From JAGOTP01 sp964598725 (GTDB lineage: Bacteria; Patescibacteriota; Patescibacteriia; 2-12-FULL-60-25): a DNA stretch of 64,000 nucleotides. Every line of letters starts with the position of its first letter. Positions within the stretch are counted from its first letter, which is position 1. The stretch spans positions 186,001 to 250,000 of the forward strand of contig CAZRCW010000001.1 of the NCBI GenBank assembly GCA_964598725.1. Direction: 5' to 3'. Both the position numbers and the translations under genes were made by a program. Below, piece after piece: positions 16,614 through 24,735 of the stretch. The notes beneath the pieces are model-generated. The model was not told where the DNA came from. It did no database searches and worked only from the letters and a program-made list of their open reading frames with translations.

Positions 16614-18146
16614 TTACGCGCCGTGATGTCCGCGATTTTTCACTAAGTCTCCCGCGAACACGAGCGCCTCATCTTTGGTTTTAATCTCGCCTTTGTCTCG
16701 TGCATGCTCGATCGCGCGCATGAGGTTACCAATGTACGGTCCTGGCTCAAGCTGAAACAGTTCGATCAGTTCATGTCCCATCACGAGGGGATGGAGCGCT
16801 TCTTCATCAAGCTTCTCCCGAATAATCGTTTCTTTGAAAAGTTCGCCGTAGGGATAGTCGCGGGTATCGGCATCGGCGAATCCACGTCCACGGAAATCGG
16901 CTTCGGCCGAGGCATGCATGACACGCCAGTTCAGTGGTTTGATCTTTTTTAGCAACGTACGGATTGCGTTGGCGTAGCTCGCATCGGTGAGTTCGCCTTT
17001 TTCTTTTTTGAGGTAGTACTCGCTTGGACGAAGGTGATGAAGGGCGATCATGCGAGCAGCATGAACCACAGATTCAGAGAATTTCAAACGGGCGCAGAAG
17101 GCGAGTGTCGGCGCTTCGCCCGCTTCTTGGTGACCAGGCGAGGTCCAACGCATCACGCCTTTCTTTTCGGCACGGAAGGTTGTTGGAGGTTTGCCGAAGT
17201 CATGACAAATTGCACCTAAGACAGTTTGCAGACGTTCATCGCGGGTAAATTCAGCATTCTCTGGGCGACGAATGATCTTCGCCGCTTGATCGGCAACGAG
17301 CATGGTGTGAATCCAGACATCGCCTTCTGGATGCCACTCCGGTTCTTGTTGGGTTCCAATAAGCGACTGGAGCTCAGGATACGACTGTTCGATGATGCCG
17401 AGTTCACGCATCAACTCAAAACCGATCGAAGGTTTCTCAGCGAGGAGTAGGAGTTTGATGAACTCATCTGTGATGCGTTCCGATGAGAGTTCTTTTAGTT
17501 GTCCTTCGCGCACCATCGTTTCCATGAGCTGACGAGATTCCGCTTCTAGGGTGAATTCGAAACGCGCCAAGAACTGCACCGCGCGATAGACGCGCAGCGG
17601 ATCCTCGACGAAGGTTTTTGGATCGACGACTCGCAGCAATTTCTTTTCTAAGTCCGCCTGACCGTTCCAAGGATCAATCAATTCACCGGTAAGGGAATCA
17701 AGCGAAATCGCGTTGACCGTGAAATCGCGTCGCTGAGCGGCGTCTTTGAGCGAAAGGTATGGATTACTATTTATCGCGAAGCCTTTGTGTCCTGGGGCCG
17801 TTTTGGACTCTGTACGTGGGATCGCGACGTCGAACTCGATTCCGTGGGAGAGATGAACCTTCAGAATCCCGAACGCGCGACCAACATCATGAACTTGGCC
17901 TGGGAAAAGCGTCTCAAGTAATTCGAACAAACGCTCAGGTGCAACGCCGAAGACTTCGACGTCCGCATCTTTTGGTTCTTGTCCCACGAGCAAGTCACGC
18001 ACATAGCCCCCAACAAGCAAGGCGCGTGGGGGTGTGGTGTGCTCGGGATGGGTCGGTTCTTTAGCGACGGCTTTGGCTAAGTCGTTTATCGCTCCGACGA
18101 GCAGGGGATTCTGTTCGGCGAGTCTTTCGAGTAACGAGACGGACAT
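16614..18146 (-). CDS. cca: CCA-adding tRNA nucleotidyltransferase with HD domain
   Basis: Polymerase head with RALLVGGYVRDLLVGQEPKDADVEVFG (about residues 41-67; GG-VRD and the DxD metal pair) and RRDFTVNAIS, then a neck helix region. The C-terminal half has an HD phosphohydrolase domain (LGAICHDFGKPPTTF). It builds or repairs tRNA 3' CCA ends. The start at 18146 lies 7 nt behind a TACCCT box at the end of hflX; an in-frame codon at 18182 would overlap hflX. Several tRNAs here encode CCA, so the enzyme may serve mainly in repair. Confidence 0.93.
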   Translation of the reverse strand: MSVSLLERLAEQNPLLVGAINDLAKAVAKEPTHPEHTTPPRALLVGGYVRDLLVGQEPKDADVEVFGVAPERLFELLETLFPGQVHDVGRAFGILKVHLSHGIEFDVAIPRTESKTAPGHKGFAINSNPYLSLKDAAQRRDFTVNAISLDSLTGELIDPWNGQADLEKKLLRVVDPKTFVEDPLRVYRAVQFLARFEFTLEAESRQLMETMVREGQLKELSSERITDEFIKLLLLAEKPSIGFELMRELGIIEQSYPELQSLIGTQQEPEWHPEGDVWIHTMLVADQAAKIIRRPENAEFTRDERLQTVLGAICHDFGKPPTTFRAEKKGVMRWTSPGHQEAGEAPTLAFCARLKFSESVVHAARMIALHHLRPSEYYLKKEKGELTDASYANAIRTLLKKIKPLNWRVMHASAEADFRGRGFADADTRDYPYGELFKETIIREKLDEEALHPLVMGHELIELFQLEPGPYIGNLMRAIEHARDKGEIKTKDEALVFAGDLVKNRGHHGA

Positions 18147-18162
18147 GCCGCCTAGGGTAAAG

Positions 18163-19305
18163 CTAGCGGCTGTCCTTGGCAAAAGTCCCGAGTTTCGCGA
18201 TCAGTGTATCGAGCCCGGCTTTGGTACCGGCGGACACGAAGACAGGGGAGAAGGCTTTGTACTTCTTTTCGAGGGTTTTGGTTGGGACACGCTTCATGAG
18301 ATCGATCTTATTGAAGGCATAGATCTTTGGAATGTCTTGAACACCCAGCTCGTCGAGGATCGCTTCGACTTCTTTGATCTTGTCTTCACGATAGTCATCG
18401 CTGACGTCGATGACATGCAGAATAAGGTCTGCGTCAATCGTTTCATCGAGTGTCGAGCGGAAGGCTTGGATGAGTTGGGGTGGGAGATCTTGGATGAAAC
18501 CAATCGTATCCGAGAGCAGAATCTCTTCGCCTTGTGGTTTTCCGTGAGCCGTCGGTTCTTTTTCAATCCAGAGTTTTCCAACGCGTGTATCAAGCGTCGC
18601 GAACAACTGGTTCGCAACGTAGGCGCCTTTACGGGTGAGCGCATTCAGGAGAGAGGACTTACCAGCATTGGTATAGCCAACAATCGAAACGGTCTTGAGA
18701 CCAAGGCGATCACGACGTACGCGATGCCCCGCACGACCAATCGCGAGCTTCGCGAGTTCTTTCTTGATGTGTTCCTCCTGTCCAGCTAAGTGGCGCTTCA
18801 TGATCTCGGTGTTGGTTTCACCCTGTCCACCGCGACCACCAATTCCACCGGACTGCTGCATGAGTTCCATACCCATACCGAAGATGCGTGGACCCATGTG
18901 GCGAATGGCGGCGAGCTTGATCTGAAGTTTTGCTTCAGCTGTTTTGGCATGCTTGTCGAAGATCTTGAGAATCAAGTCGACCCGATCCCAGGCACGCAAG
19001 CCCTCTTTGCGAAGAATTTCACCCAACTCGAACATCTGCTTCGGTTTGAGCAGGTTGTTTACGATGATCAATTCGCACTTCTCTTGTTTGGCGAGTTGAA
19101 TGAGCTCTTCGATTTTTCCAGGACCAATATAGGTACGGTAATTCGGAACAGCGCGTTTTTGAAGCAGTTTTACAACCACGATGCCGCCGTACGTTTTGGT
19201 AAGCGAGTCGAGCTCGGTGAGGCGACGTTCCGCCGTTGCGGCGGTCATGTCGGGCGGAATGACGTCGATGAGGAGGGCTCTAGGGGTCAAAGTGAGTCGT
19301 TGCAT
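18163..19305 (-). CDS. hflX: GTPase HflX
   Basis: Ribosome-associated GTPase that splits stalled ribosomes. The N-terminal glycine-rich linker (FGMGMELMQQSGGIGGRGGQGETNTE) is the HflX hallmark. The G domain has VSIVGYTNAGKSSLLNAL (G1), DTIGFI (G3) and AFNKIDL (G4). At 380 residues it is usual length. The ATG at 19305 lies 6 nt behind TATCCT on the minus strand. The downstream cca gene follows after 16 bp but carries its own -10 box. Confidence 0.96.
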   Translation of the reverse strand: MQRLTLTPRALLIDVIPPDMTAATAERRLTELDSLTKTYGGIVVVKLLQKRAVPNYRTYIGPGKIEELIQLAKQEKCELIIVNNLLKPKQMFELGEILRKEGLRAWDRVDLILKIFDKHAKTAEAKLQIKLAAIRHMGPRIFGMGMELMQQSGGIGGRGGQGETNTEIMKRHLAGQEEHIKKELAKLAIGRAGHRVRRDRLGLKTVSIVGYTNAGKSSLLNALTRKGAYVANQLFATLDTRVGKLWIEKEPTAHGKPQGEEILLSDTIGFIQDLPPQLIQAFRSTLDETIDADLILHVIDVSDDYREDKIKEVEAILDELGVQDIPKIYAFNKIDLMKRVPTKTLEKKYKAFSPVFVSAGTKAGLDTLIAKLGTFAKDSR

Positions 19306-19333
19306 ATAGGTAGGATAGAAAAGCAGCGTTAAG

Positions 19334-19362
19334 TTGACAAAACGGGCAAAAAGGTGTATTAT
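19334..19362 (+). promoter_or_regulatory. Consensus sigma70-type promoter
   Basis: TTGACA (19334-19339), 17 bp, TATTAT (19357-19362); an overlapping TATAAT begins at 19360. Confidence 0.85.
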
Positions 19363-19416
19363 AATATGTTGGTTTCCAACCTCAGATCCCTCAAAGTGAG
19401 GGGAAGGAGTCGCTCA

Positions 19417-19815
19417 ATGAACAACACGCAGTTTGGTTCGAATGGGTTCGTGGCGGTGATCGTATGTCCGAAGTCTGTTCTGTGGTGTGAGCCACAGCTT
19501 CTACCCGTCTGGCAGACGCGAATTGTCCCGTTGACGGATCAAGAGCTGACGCTCTTCGGTCATCTCCGGTTCAAGACGCAGCGGATTGCGGGCAAGAGGC
19601 ACCTCGTATCGTATTGGTGCTCAGAAGCGTCTGTTGAGCATCGGCGGTATTTGTCTGTTGGTGAAGAGTTTGGCCACAGGTTTGCCAGTGATCCTCAGGG
19701 TCCGGATGGCTACATCTTCAACTTCAAGTTCTGCACTTCCGTGAAGGAAGCTCAGAGCTGGTTGGCTGAGCAGGTTTGGTGGTCGGAGATGGTCAAGGTT
19801 CAAGGGATTCGATAA
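19417..19815 (+). CDS. Hypothetical protein, 132 residues, stand-alone unit
   Basis: No family recognised. Mixed alpha/beta, Trp- and Cys-containing (VIVCPKSVLWCEPQ, AQSWLAEQVWWSEMV). The ATG at 19417 follows GGGGAAGGAG by about 8 nt and its leader is ~50 nt. An in-frame upstream ATG (19366) lies too near the -10 box. Own promoter and a GC-rich hairpin downstream, flanked by hflX and an unrelated minus-strand operon. Confidence 0.7.
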   Translation: MNNTQFGSNGFVAVIVCPKSVLWCEPQLLPVWQTRIVPLTDQELTLFGHLRFKTQRIAGKRHLVSYWCSEASVEHRRYLSVGEEFGHRFASDPQGPDGYIFNFKFCTSVKEAQSWLAEQVWWSEMVKVQGIR

Positions 19816-19940
19816 CGCTTCGTTAGAGCTTGATCTGAATTTTCGAGAGGTTCCGTAAGGATCATCTCTGCATGTGCCTCGTGCCTTCTCGTTCGTTCGT
19901 CTGTTGTCTGTTAGTGAGAGGTCCTCTCCCGCTAACGCAA

Positions 19941-19976
19941 GGCGCCCTGGAGTATTCACTTGCTCGGGCGTCCTTT
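19941..19976 (+). terminator. Hairpin terminator of the 19417 gene
   Basis: Arms GGCGCCC and GGGCGTC followed by CTTTT, 125 bp past the stop codon. Confidence 0.65.
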
Positions 19977-20030
19977 TCGTTTACGCAAATTTAAATCTTC
20001 ATGGTCGTTTTTAGGGAATCTATTTCTAGC

Positions 20031-20321
20031 CTACGATGAAACGAAAAAACGGACAAGTCCGATGAGGGCGATCAAGGCCCAGATGATATTCAGCCACAGA
20101 GCAGGAAGATCTTTCTTTTCTTGAGCTTCGATGAGGATGCCAATTGAGCCGACGATATTCAAAGCGAGATAGGTGACGCTATTTGTTGGCAGAAGCGACA
20201 AGCTATTCGCCGCATAGGCGCACAAAATCAAAAAGACGCCGATCCAGCCCAGAGCTTCCGGGAGCCGAGACTTGGTTTTGGTCGTCGGCTGGGTGGTCGG
20301 TCGTCTTTTTGGTCTACGCAT
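20031..20321 (-). CDS. Small membrane protein of CBU_0592 type
   Basis: 96 residues with a basic N-terminal tail and three hydrophobic helices (ALGWIGVFLILCAYAANSL, YLALNIVGSIGILIEA, LPALWLNIIWALIALIGLV). The G-hyd-AY...LLPTNS-Y-LN-G pattern and the final NI-W-LIA helix fit the CBU_0592 family, whose function is unknown. Four bp downstream of the aldolase gene on the same strand, so probably co-transcribed. Confidence 0.75.
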   Translation of the reverse strand: MRRPKRRPTTQPTTKTKSRLPEALGWIGVFLILCAYAANSLSLLPTNSVTYLALNIVGSIGILIEAQEKKDLPALWLNIIWALIALIGLVRFFVSS

Positions 20322-20324
20322 AGC

Positions 20325-21242
20325 TTAAGCTTTACCGGCACTGCCGAACAGCTGGATTTTCTGACGTGCCACCTCCGTCATCAGGAGTGAAGCCGGGCCT
20401 AAGAATTTACGTGGATCAATCACTTTTGGAAGATTATCGATAGCCTCACGAATCCCGGCGGTAAAGGCGAGACGTAGATCGGTGTCGATGTTCACCTTGG
20501 TGATGCCGAGTTTAATGGCAGCTGCGATATCTTTGTCTAAAACGCCGCGAGCCGCGCCGATCTTGGCCCCATGATGCTCCGCGAGATCGATCAGATCTTC
20601 ACGAACGCCCGAAGCTCCGTGCAGTACAAGAGGGATACGGACGCGTTTTGCGATTTCCTTTAAGCGATCCAAGTCCAAACGAGGTAAGCCCTCAAATTTA
20701 TATGCACCGTGTGCGGTTCCAATCGAGATCGCCAAGCTGTCGCAGCCGGTTTCTTTTGCAAAACGCACCGCTTCATCGGGATTGGTTAAAAAAGCTTGTG
20801 CGTCGGTAACGGAGACATGATCTTCGATCCCCCGAATGGCACCGATCTCGGCTTCGACCGAAATTTTCTTGGCTTTTGCCCAGGCAACCACTTTTTTGGT
20901 CGTCGCAATGTTCTCTTCAAGTGGCATACGCGAAGCATCGATCATGACACTCGTGTAGCCGTGTTTGATGGCTTGTTTGATCGTGTCGAGATTCTTTCCG
21001 TGATCGACGTGCAACACAACCGGAAGTTTGGCTTCGGCGGCGACGCGGGCGATCGCAATCAAATACCCAAGACCAGCGTATTCGATCGCGCCCTCGCTGG
21101 TTTGAAGAATGACCGGCGATTTCAATTCGATCGCCGCTTTCATGACGGCTTCGACCATTTCGAGGTTATTGATATTGAAGGCGGGGACGGCAAAGCCTTC
21201 TTTGCGAGCTTTTTGGAGGAGTTTCTGGGAGGAAATGAGCAT
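20325..21242 (-). CDS. fba: Class II fructose-bisphosphate aldolase
   Basis: Zn-dependent aldolase joining DHAP and an aldehyde phosphate. Metal and substrate motifs: LHVDHGKNLD (His pair near residues 78-81), VEAEIGAIRG, ISIGTAHGAYK and VLHGASGVRED. At 305 residues the family could also be tagatose-bisphosphate aldolase; the sequence alone does not separate them. It follows a PfkB kinase gene by 17 bp, so phosphorylation and cleavage may be coupled. The ATG follows a TTTTCTCTCT tract rather than a Shine-Dalgarno. Confidence 0.93.
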   Translation of the reverse strand: MLISSQKLLQKARKEGFAVPAFNINNLEMVEAVMKAAIELKSPVILQTSEGAIEYAGLGYLIAIARVAAEAKLPVVLHVDHGKNLDTIKQAIKHGYTSVMIDASRMPLEENIATTKKVVAWAKAKKISVEAEIGAIRGIEDHVSVTDAQAFLTNPDEAVRFAKETGCDSLAISIGTAHGAYKFEGLPRLDLDRLKEIAKRVRIPLVLHGASGVREDLIDLAEHHGAKIGAARGVLDKDIAAAIKLGITKVNIDTDLRLAFTAGIREAIDNLPKVIDPRKFLGPASLLMTEVARQKIQLFGSAGKA

Positions 21243-21259
21243 AGAGAGAAAAGAGCGAG

Positions 21260-22255
21260 TTAAACCTTCTTTGGTTGAATCTTTTTATGTTTGTTCAAAA
21301 GCTCTGCCAGTTTCTTGGCGGTTGGAATGCCCGCGTGCGGACCGACTTTGAGAATGACTTGTGAGCTGACGGCACCTCCGTAGCGCATGGCTTCTCCCAT
21401 CGAGCCTGTATTCTCCAGTCCGTACATGAAGCCAACGGCGTAGCTGTCACCAGCTCCTGTCCGTTCGATGGCCTTACCTGGAAACGGCTTACAAAAGAGT
21501 TGTTCCTTTTGATGCATTGCCCATGAGCCGTGTTCGCCGTCGGTAATCACGACGTATTCCGGTCCATAGCGATGCAATCCATTCAGAAGCAGCCGAGTGT
21601 CTAACTCATCGGTATTCAAAAGTCGCTGTGCCTCTTGTTTGTTTACAAACAAGACATGACAGCGTTCAAAAATAGGTAACAGCTTTTTAGAACCGCGTTG
21701 AAGTTGGAAGGTGCCAGGGTTAAAAGCGAGTTTTGCTTCCGGGTGCTGGGCGAGCCAGTGAAGTAGTTGCGTTTCCTGCTTCTCATGACCCTTGGCGAGC
21801 GAAGTGTAGTAGAGCCAGCTGGTCGATTTGAGATCTGGGAGAACGTAGGTTCTCGGCTGATGATAGACGAGAATCGTTCGTTCATCTTTGAAATCTAAAA
21901 CGGTGTGGGCGTTGGTTGGGCGCTTCTCGTCATAGCTCACGTAGCGTGTATCGACCCCTTCTTCTTTCCAGCGTGTGAGGATTTCCTGGCCAAGCGAATC
22001 TGTTCCAAGGATGCTCACGATCGCCGCATTCCAACCGAGTCGACGACCACCGATCGCTGCATTCGAGGCATTCCCTGCGGCAGGAATGCGCGTCATTGAT
22101 TTTAATGGAAGTTTTTCGCCGAACTTCATGCAGAGAAGACAATCTTCTTTATTCAGAGAGCAGTGCACGCTGGCTTCTTCGATTTCTAAAAATGCATCGA
22201 CGACAGAGTCACCGATCGTGATGAGCTGGTAGGCGGGTTTTCGTCGAAAGAGCAT
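21260..22255 (-). CDS. PfkB-family carbohydrate or nucleoside kinase
   Basis: Ribokinase fold: N-terminal ITIGDSVVDAFLEI, a GN-ASNAAIGGRRLG ligand region (about residues 63-75) and the C-terminal signature ERTGAGDSYAVGFMYGL with its catalytic Asp. A CSLNKEDCLLC cluster near 33-43 is unusual. Placed upstream of the aldolase, a sugar-phosphate substrate is plausible, but adenosine or ribose kinase activity is equally compatible. The ATG at 22255 lies about 11 nt behind a TACACT box on the minus strand; the next in-frame ATG (22276) would overlap that box. Confidence 0.88.
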   Translation of the reverse strand: MLFRRKPAYQLITIGDSVVDAFLEIEEASVHCSLNKEDCLLCMKFGEKLPLKSMTRIPAAGNASNAAIGGRRLGWNAAIVSILGTDSLGQEILTRWKEEGVDTRYVSYDEKRPTNAHTVLDFKDERTILVYHQPRTYVLPDLKSTSWLYYTSLAKGHEKQETQLLHWLAQHPEAKLAFNPGTFQLQRGSKKLLPIFERCHVLFVNKQEAQRLLNTDELDTRLLLNGLHRYGPEYVVITDGEHGSWAMHQKEQLFCKPFPGKAIERTGAGDSYAVGFMYGLENTGSMGEAMRYGGAVSSQVILKVGPHAGIPTAKKLAELLNKHKKIQPKKV

Positions 22256-22307
22256 AGACGAGACGTAGTGTATCACGTTGGTGGCAGTTGATCTTTGGAT
22301 GCAACAA

Positions 22308-22353
22308 CGCCCCGACGGAACGAGACGACAGGGTCGTTGTTCCGCACGGGGCG
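22308..22353 (-). terminator. GC-rich hairpin of the 22384-22734 gene
   Basis: Arms CGCCCCG and CGGGGCG with an inner GGAAC/GTTCC pair, 31 bp past the stop codon. Confidence 0.7.
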
Positions 22354-22383
22354 GGAGAAGGGTGACGAGGTGTCACCCTGAGT

Positions 22384-22734
22384 TCAGGGGGCGATGCACT
22401 GGGCGAGCGCCAGTAGGACGTGGGCGTCCTCGGGCACGCAGTAGCGCAGGTGGGGCGGCACCTCACAGAAGGCGAGCACCGACTGCCACTGCTGGTCACT
22501 GCTCTGCTCGTGGAGCGTGTCAGCGTTGTCGATCGCCCAACGGGCGAAGTCGCCGTTGAGGCAGGCCTGGTTGATCTTCAGGGCGAAGCTCAACCGAACG
22601 CGGTTCTCCTCCTTGGTTCGCTCGACGAGCGTCCAGCCGGGGCCAGAAGGGGTCGAGGTCACCATCGCCAGGGCGTTGGCGAGAGCCTGGCCGATCGTCT
22701 GCGGAGAGAAGCGCCTGAGAAATTCTCGAATCAT
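22384..22734 (-). CDS. Hypothetical protein, 116 residues, stand-alone GC-rich unit
   Basis: Helical protein (SPQTIGQALANALAMVTSTPS, then NQACLNGDFARWAIDNADTL) with no recognised family. ATG 22734 is preferred over 22749 because CTGGAGACTTC gives it a Shine-Dalgarno. The leader is long and folded: CTTCCCTT/AAGGGAAG arms at about 22787-22819, and a GGTCGC/GCGACC pair whose second arm abuts the upstream ATG, suggesting translational control. The promoter region carries a 29-bp palindrome. Confidence 0.68.
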   Translation of the reverse strand: MIREFLRRFSPQTIGQALANALAMVTSTPSGPGWTLVERTKEENRVRLSFALKINQACLNGDFARWAIDNADTLHEQSSDQQWQSVLAFCEVPPHLRYCVPEDAHVLLALAQCIAP

Positions 22735-22844
22735 GAAGTCTCCAGTCATGGTCGCGGGTTGATGGGTTGTGCGACCACTTCCCTTAAGAGATCACGTCTC
22801 TCAAGGGAAGCGGCCACAAACAGGATCAGGGAACGATAGAACCA

Positions 22845-22876
22845 ACAATACTCTCATAAAATGAGAGTATTGTCAA
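22845..22876 (-). promoter_or_regulatory. Promoter with perfect 29-bp palindrome
   Basis: On the minus strand TTGACA (22876-22871), 17 bp, then GAGTAT. A perfect inverted repeat with 13-bp arms (ACAATACTCTCAT and ATGAGAGTATTGT, 3-bp centre) fills 22845-22873, covering the spacer and the -10. This is a classic repressor-operator position. Confidence 0.75.
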
Positions 22877-22900
22877 TAAAATGGCTTGTTTTAGAGATTT

Positions 22901-23998
22901 TTAGCGAAACCACTTTGCCAGCCTTGGACCCTGCTGTGAGGTATAGTTGGATTTGAGATCCGCTCCATACAAGCGCTCCGGTGGCGTTACCATGTGTTCG
23001 TAGACCATGAGACAGATCGGCTGGCCATCACGGAGGACGAAGTCATGGCTATAAGCTTCAACTTCGAGGACGCCGATCGTGCCTTTATCTTTTTCGTCGG
23101 TGGCGTGCCAACCCCAGCCTGGATCAAAGAAGCCAGCGAAATGGGAGCGGAACTCACCTTTAGCTGGATCGTAAGGAGCCATTTCGCAGGCGTACTCCGG
23201 GGGTACAATGATCCGTTCTTTGGTTGAAAGGATATAAAACTCTTCTGGATGGAGGACGAGCTCGCCGTTGGTTGGTTTGAAGACGGGATCGAAAAAGTCT
23301 TCTGGATCATGATCGAAACGGGCGGTATCCAAAATGGCAGAAGCCGCACGCTTCGCTTTCCAGCCGATAATATCGACCGACGTCAAGTCGATCGTCATGG
23401 TCACACCTTTGCCGACAGTCGCATCGGTCGCTGGCAAAAGCTCACCTTCGTTTGAGCGGAGCAAATGATAGCGATCATAGATCATGCGGTGCTCAAGCGT
23501 ATCGAGACGGGCATCGCCGTAGAAGAAACGCATTTGGTTGATGCGATCGCCTGGATGGAGCTGAATCGGAAAGGACTTCGGAACGACTTCGATCCAGAGT
23601 GAGCCTTGGTAGCCGGCTGGAACTTCATCAAAACGAGCGACACCGTCGGCAAGCAAACGACCGCGTAAGTTGATACGTCCGGACGAGCTCTTGTTGCTGG
23701 TCAATCCGTGAATGCCTGGTGGCAACGCAAGACGTTCCGCGAGTTCGATCAAATAGATCCCATCGCGCTCGAGCGGACGGTCTGGGTGATGCTGAAACAG
23801 CGAGCCTTGTTCAACGAGTGAACGGATCGATTCACCTGCGCGTGGCAGGTACGACCCCTTCATGCGGTAGATCTTGTCCGTAATCGTTAAATCGATCGAG
23901 GCTGGTTGGATATTCTCCATCGATCCACCCTGAATATAGCCAGCGGAAAGCATCTCACGGATCAGCTGGTAGGGGAGCGCACCCTGACGCGGTTTCAT
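22901..23998 (-). CDS. Two-domain dCTP deaminase-type protein
   Basis: 365 residues of the DCD type, about twice a normal Dcd. Each half carries a dUTPase/Dcd-like beta fold: SIDLTITDKIYRMKGSYLP with GLTSNKSSSGRINLRGRLLADG and VPAGYQGSLWIEVV in the first, then EEFYILSTKERIIVPPEYACEMAPYD and HFAGFFDPGWGW in the second. Likely role: dCTP deamination on the route to dUMP/dTTP. The ATG at 23998 is reached by the string CTGGCCCAT after a TAAGGT box, the same spacing string as mscL. Confidence 0.85.
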   Translation of the reverse strand: MKPRQGALPYQLIREMLSAGYIQGGSMENIQPASIDLTITDKIYRMKGSYLPRAGESIRSLVEQGSLFQHHPDRPLERDGIYLIELAERLALPPGIHGLTSNKSSSGRINLRGRLLADGVARFDEVPAGYQGSLWIEVVPKSFPIQLHPGDRINQMRFFYGDARLDTLEHRMIYDRYHLLRSNEGELLPATDATVGKGVTMTIDLTSVDIIGWKAKRAASAILDTARFDHDPEDFFDPVFKPTNGELVLHPEEFYILSTKERIIVPPEYACEMAPYDPAKGEFRSHFAGFFDPGWGWHATDEKDKGTIGVLEVEAYSHDFVLRDGQPICLMVYEHMVTPPERLYGADLKSNYTSQQGPRLAKWFR

Positions 23999-24131
23999 AT
24001 GGGCCAGACCTTAGCGAGCGAGAAGGCGCTTGGGTAGAGCAAAATGTGGGTTTTTTGTGACTAGCGCTTTTTTGCTGTTTTTGATCGGATCAAACACAGG
24101 GGACAACGCTTGTTTGTCCACTCTGTTCGAG

Positions 24132-24158
24132 GCCGGGGTGGGAAAGATCCACCCCGGC
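24132..24158 (-). terminator. Perfect 10-bp hairpin after the 24180 gene
   Basis: Arms GCCGGGGTGG and CCACCCCGGC. No T run follows, so termination is inferred from position. Confidence 0.55.
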
Positions 24159-24179
24159 GTCAGCGCGTCTGACGGGGTG

Positions 24180-24326
24180 TCAGTGCGCGCCTTTGGGTCG
24201 ACCGCCGAAGACGCGGCGGTCGCGGTTGCTCGGCTGCCAGGCCTGGGTGACCTGGAGGTCGGGGCGACGGTGCTCGGGCAAGGTGGTGTAGCGGCTGGCC
24301 GCGCTCGAAGCGCTGACCCGCCGCAT
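24180..24326 (-). CDS. Hypothetical small protein, 48 residues, stand-alone unit
   Basis: Short Arg/Ser-rich protein (MRRVSASSAASRYTTLPEHR, then GGRPKGAH at the end), no family. ATG 24326 is chosen because GGAGGGTGAG precedes it directly. An in-frame ATG at 24446 would give 88 residues but has no Shine-Dalgarno and lies only 12 nt from the -10 box. Consensus promoter upstream and a GC-rich hairpin downstream. It sits back to back with the thrS leader. Confidence 0.55.
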   Translation of the reverse strand: MRRVSASSAASRYTTLPEHRRPDLQVTQAWQPSNRDRRVFGGRPKGAH

Positions 24327-24457
24327 CTCACCCTCCGACACGTCGCCGCCGAAGGAAACCGTACCCAACTGATGCGTCTGGCTGTTCAAGGTACTTGCCT
24401 GGTCGACCGACTTCTGCAGAACTCGCCCAATGCGAATGCAGGCCAAATCGACCGGAC

Positions 24458-24486
24458 TTTATACCATTTTTCTTGATTTTTGTCAA
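24458..24486 (-). promoter_or_regulatory. Consensus sigma70-type promoter
   Basis: On the minus strand TTGACA (24486-24481), 17 bp, TATAAA (24463-24458). Confidence 0.85.
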
Positions 24487-24545
24487 TGTTTAAGGATTTT
24501 CTGTTCGCGAGCGCTTGACGGACTCTCGTCTGATTTGGGATGATC

Positions 24546-24708
24546 AAACTATCTCTGGCTTCACCACCCAGCGCAAAACAATCCATTACAAAAGTGCCCG
24601 CCCTACGACCTCTTCGTCGCAGAGGAGGGAAGCCGGGTGGAACCGCCCGCTGAGCTTTGCTCGGCCTGGGTCCCAGCGAATATTAAGTCATGTATTCGCT
24701 GGGATTTT
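24546..24708 (+). promoter_or_regulatory. T-box-like tRNA-Thr-sensing leader of thrS
   Basis: The T-box core GGGTGGAACCGC lies at 24635-24646, followed by a GC-rich antiterminator region. A terminator has arms CCCAGCGAATA (24672-24682) and TATTCGCTGGG (24693-24703) and a TTTTCTTTT tail. A short CTGG/CCAG hairpin (24555-24571) shows ACC, a Thr codon, in its loop. tRNA-Thr(GGT) at 46499 reads ACC and has discriminator U, which pairs with the A of the T-box TGGA. Stem I looks ultrashort, and a CCTCT/AGAGG hairpin takes the stem III place. A possible -35 is TTGACG at 24513. Confidence 0.75.
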
Positions 24709-24735
24709 CTTTTCTCCCAGCGTTCCTATCGCTCT

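Noticed and set aside
18034..18789. 251-codon frame antisense to hflX and cca
   Set aside because: Both minus-strand genes are firmly identified; the antisense frame has no start signal.
24030..24476. 148-codon plus-strand frame
   Set aside because: It would start inside the dCTP deaminase promoter; the minus strand has a consensus promoter and an SD-led small gene.
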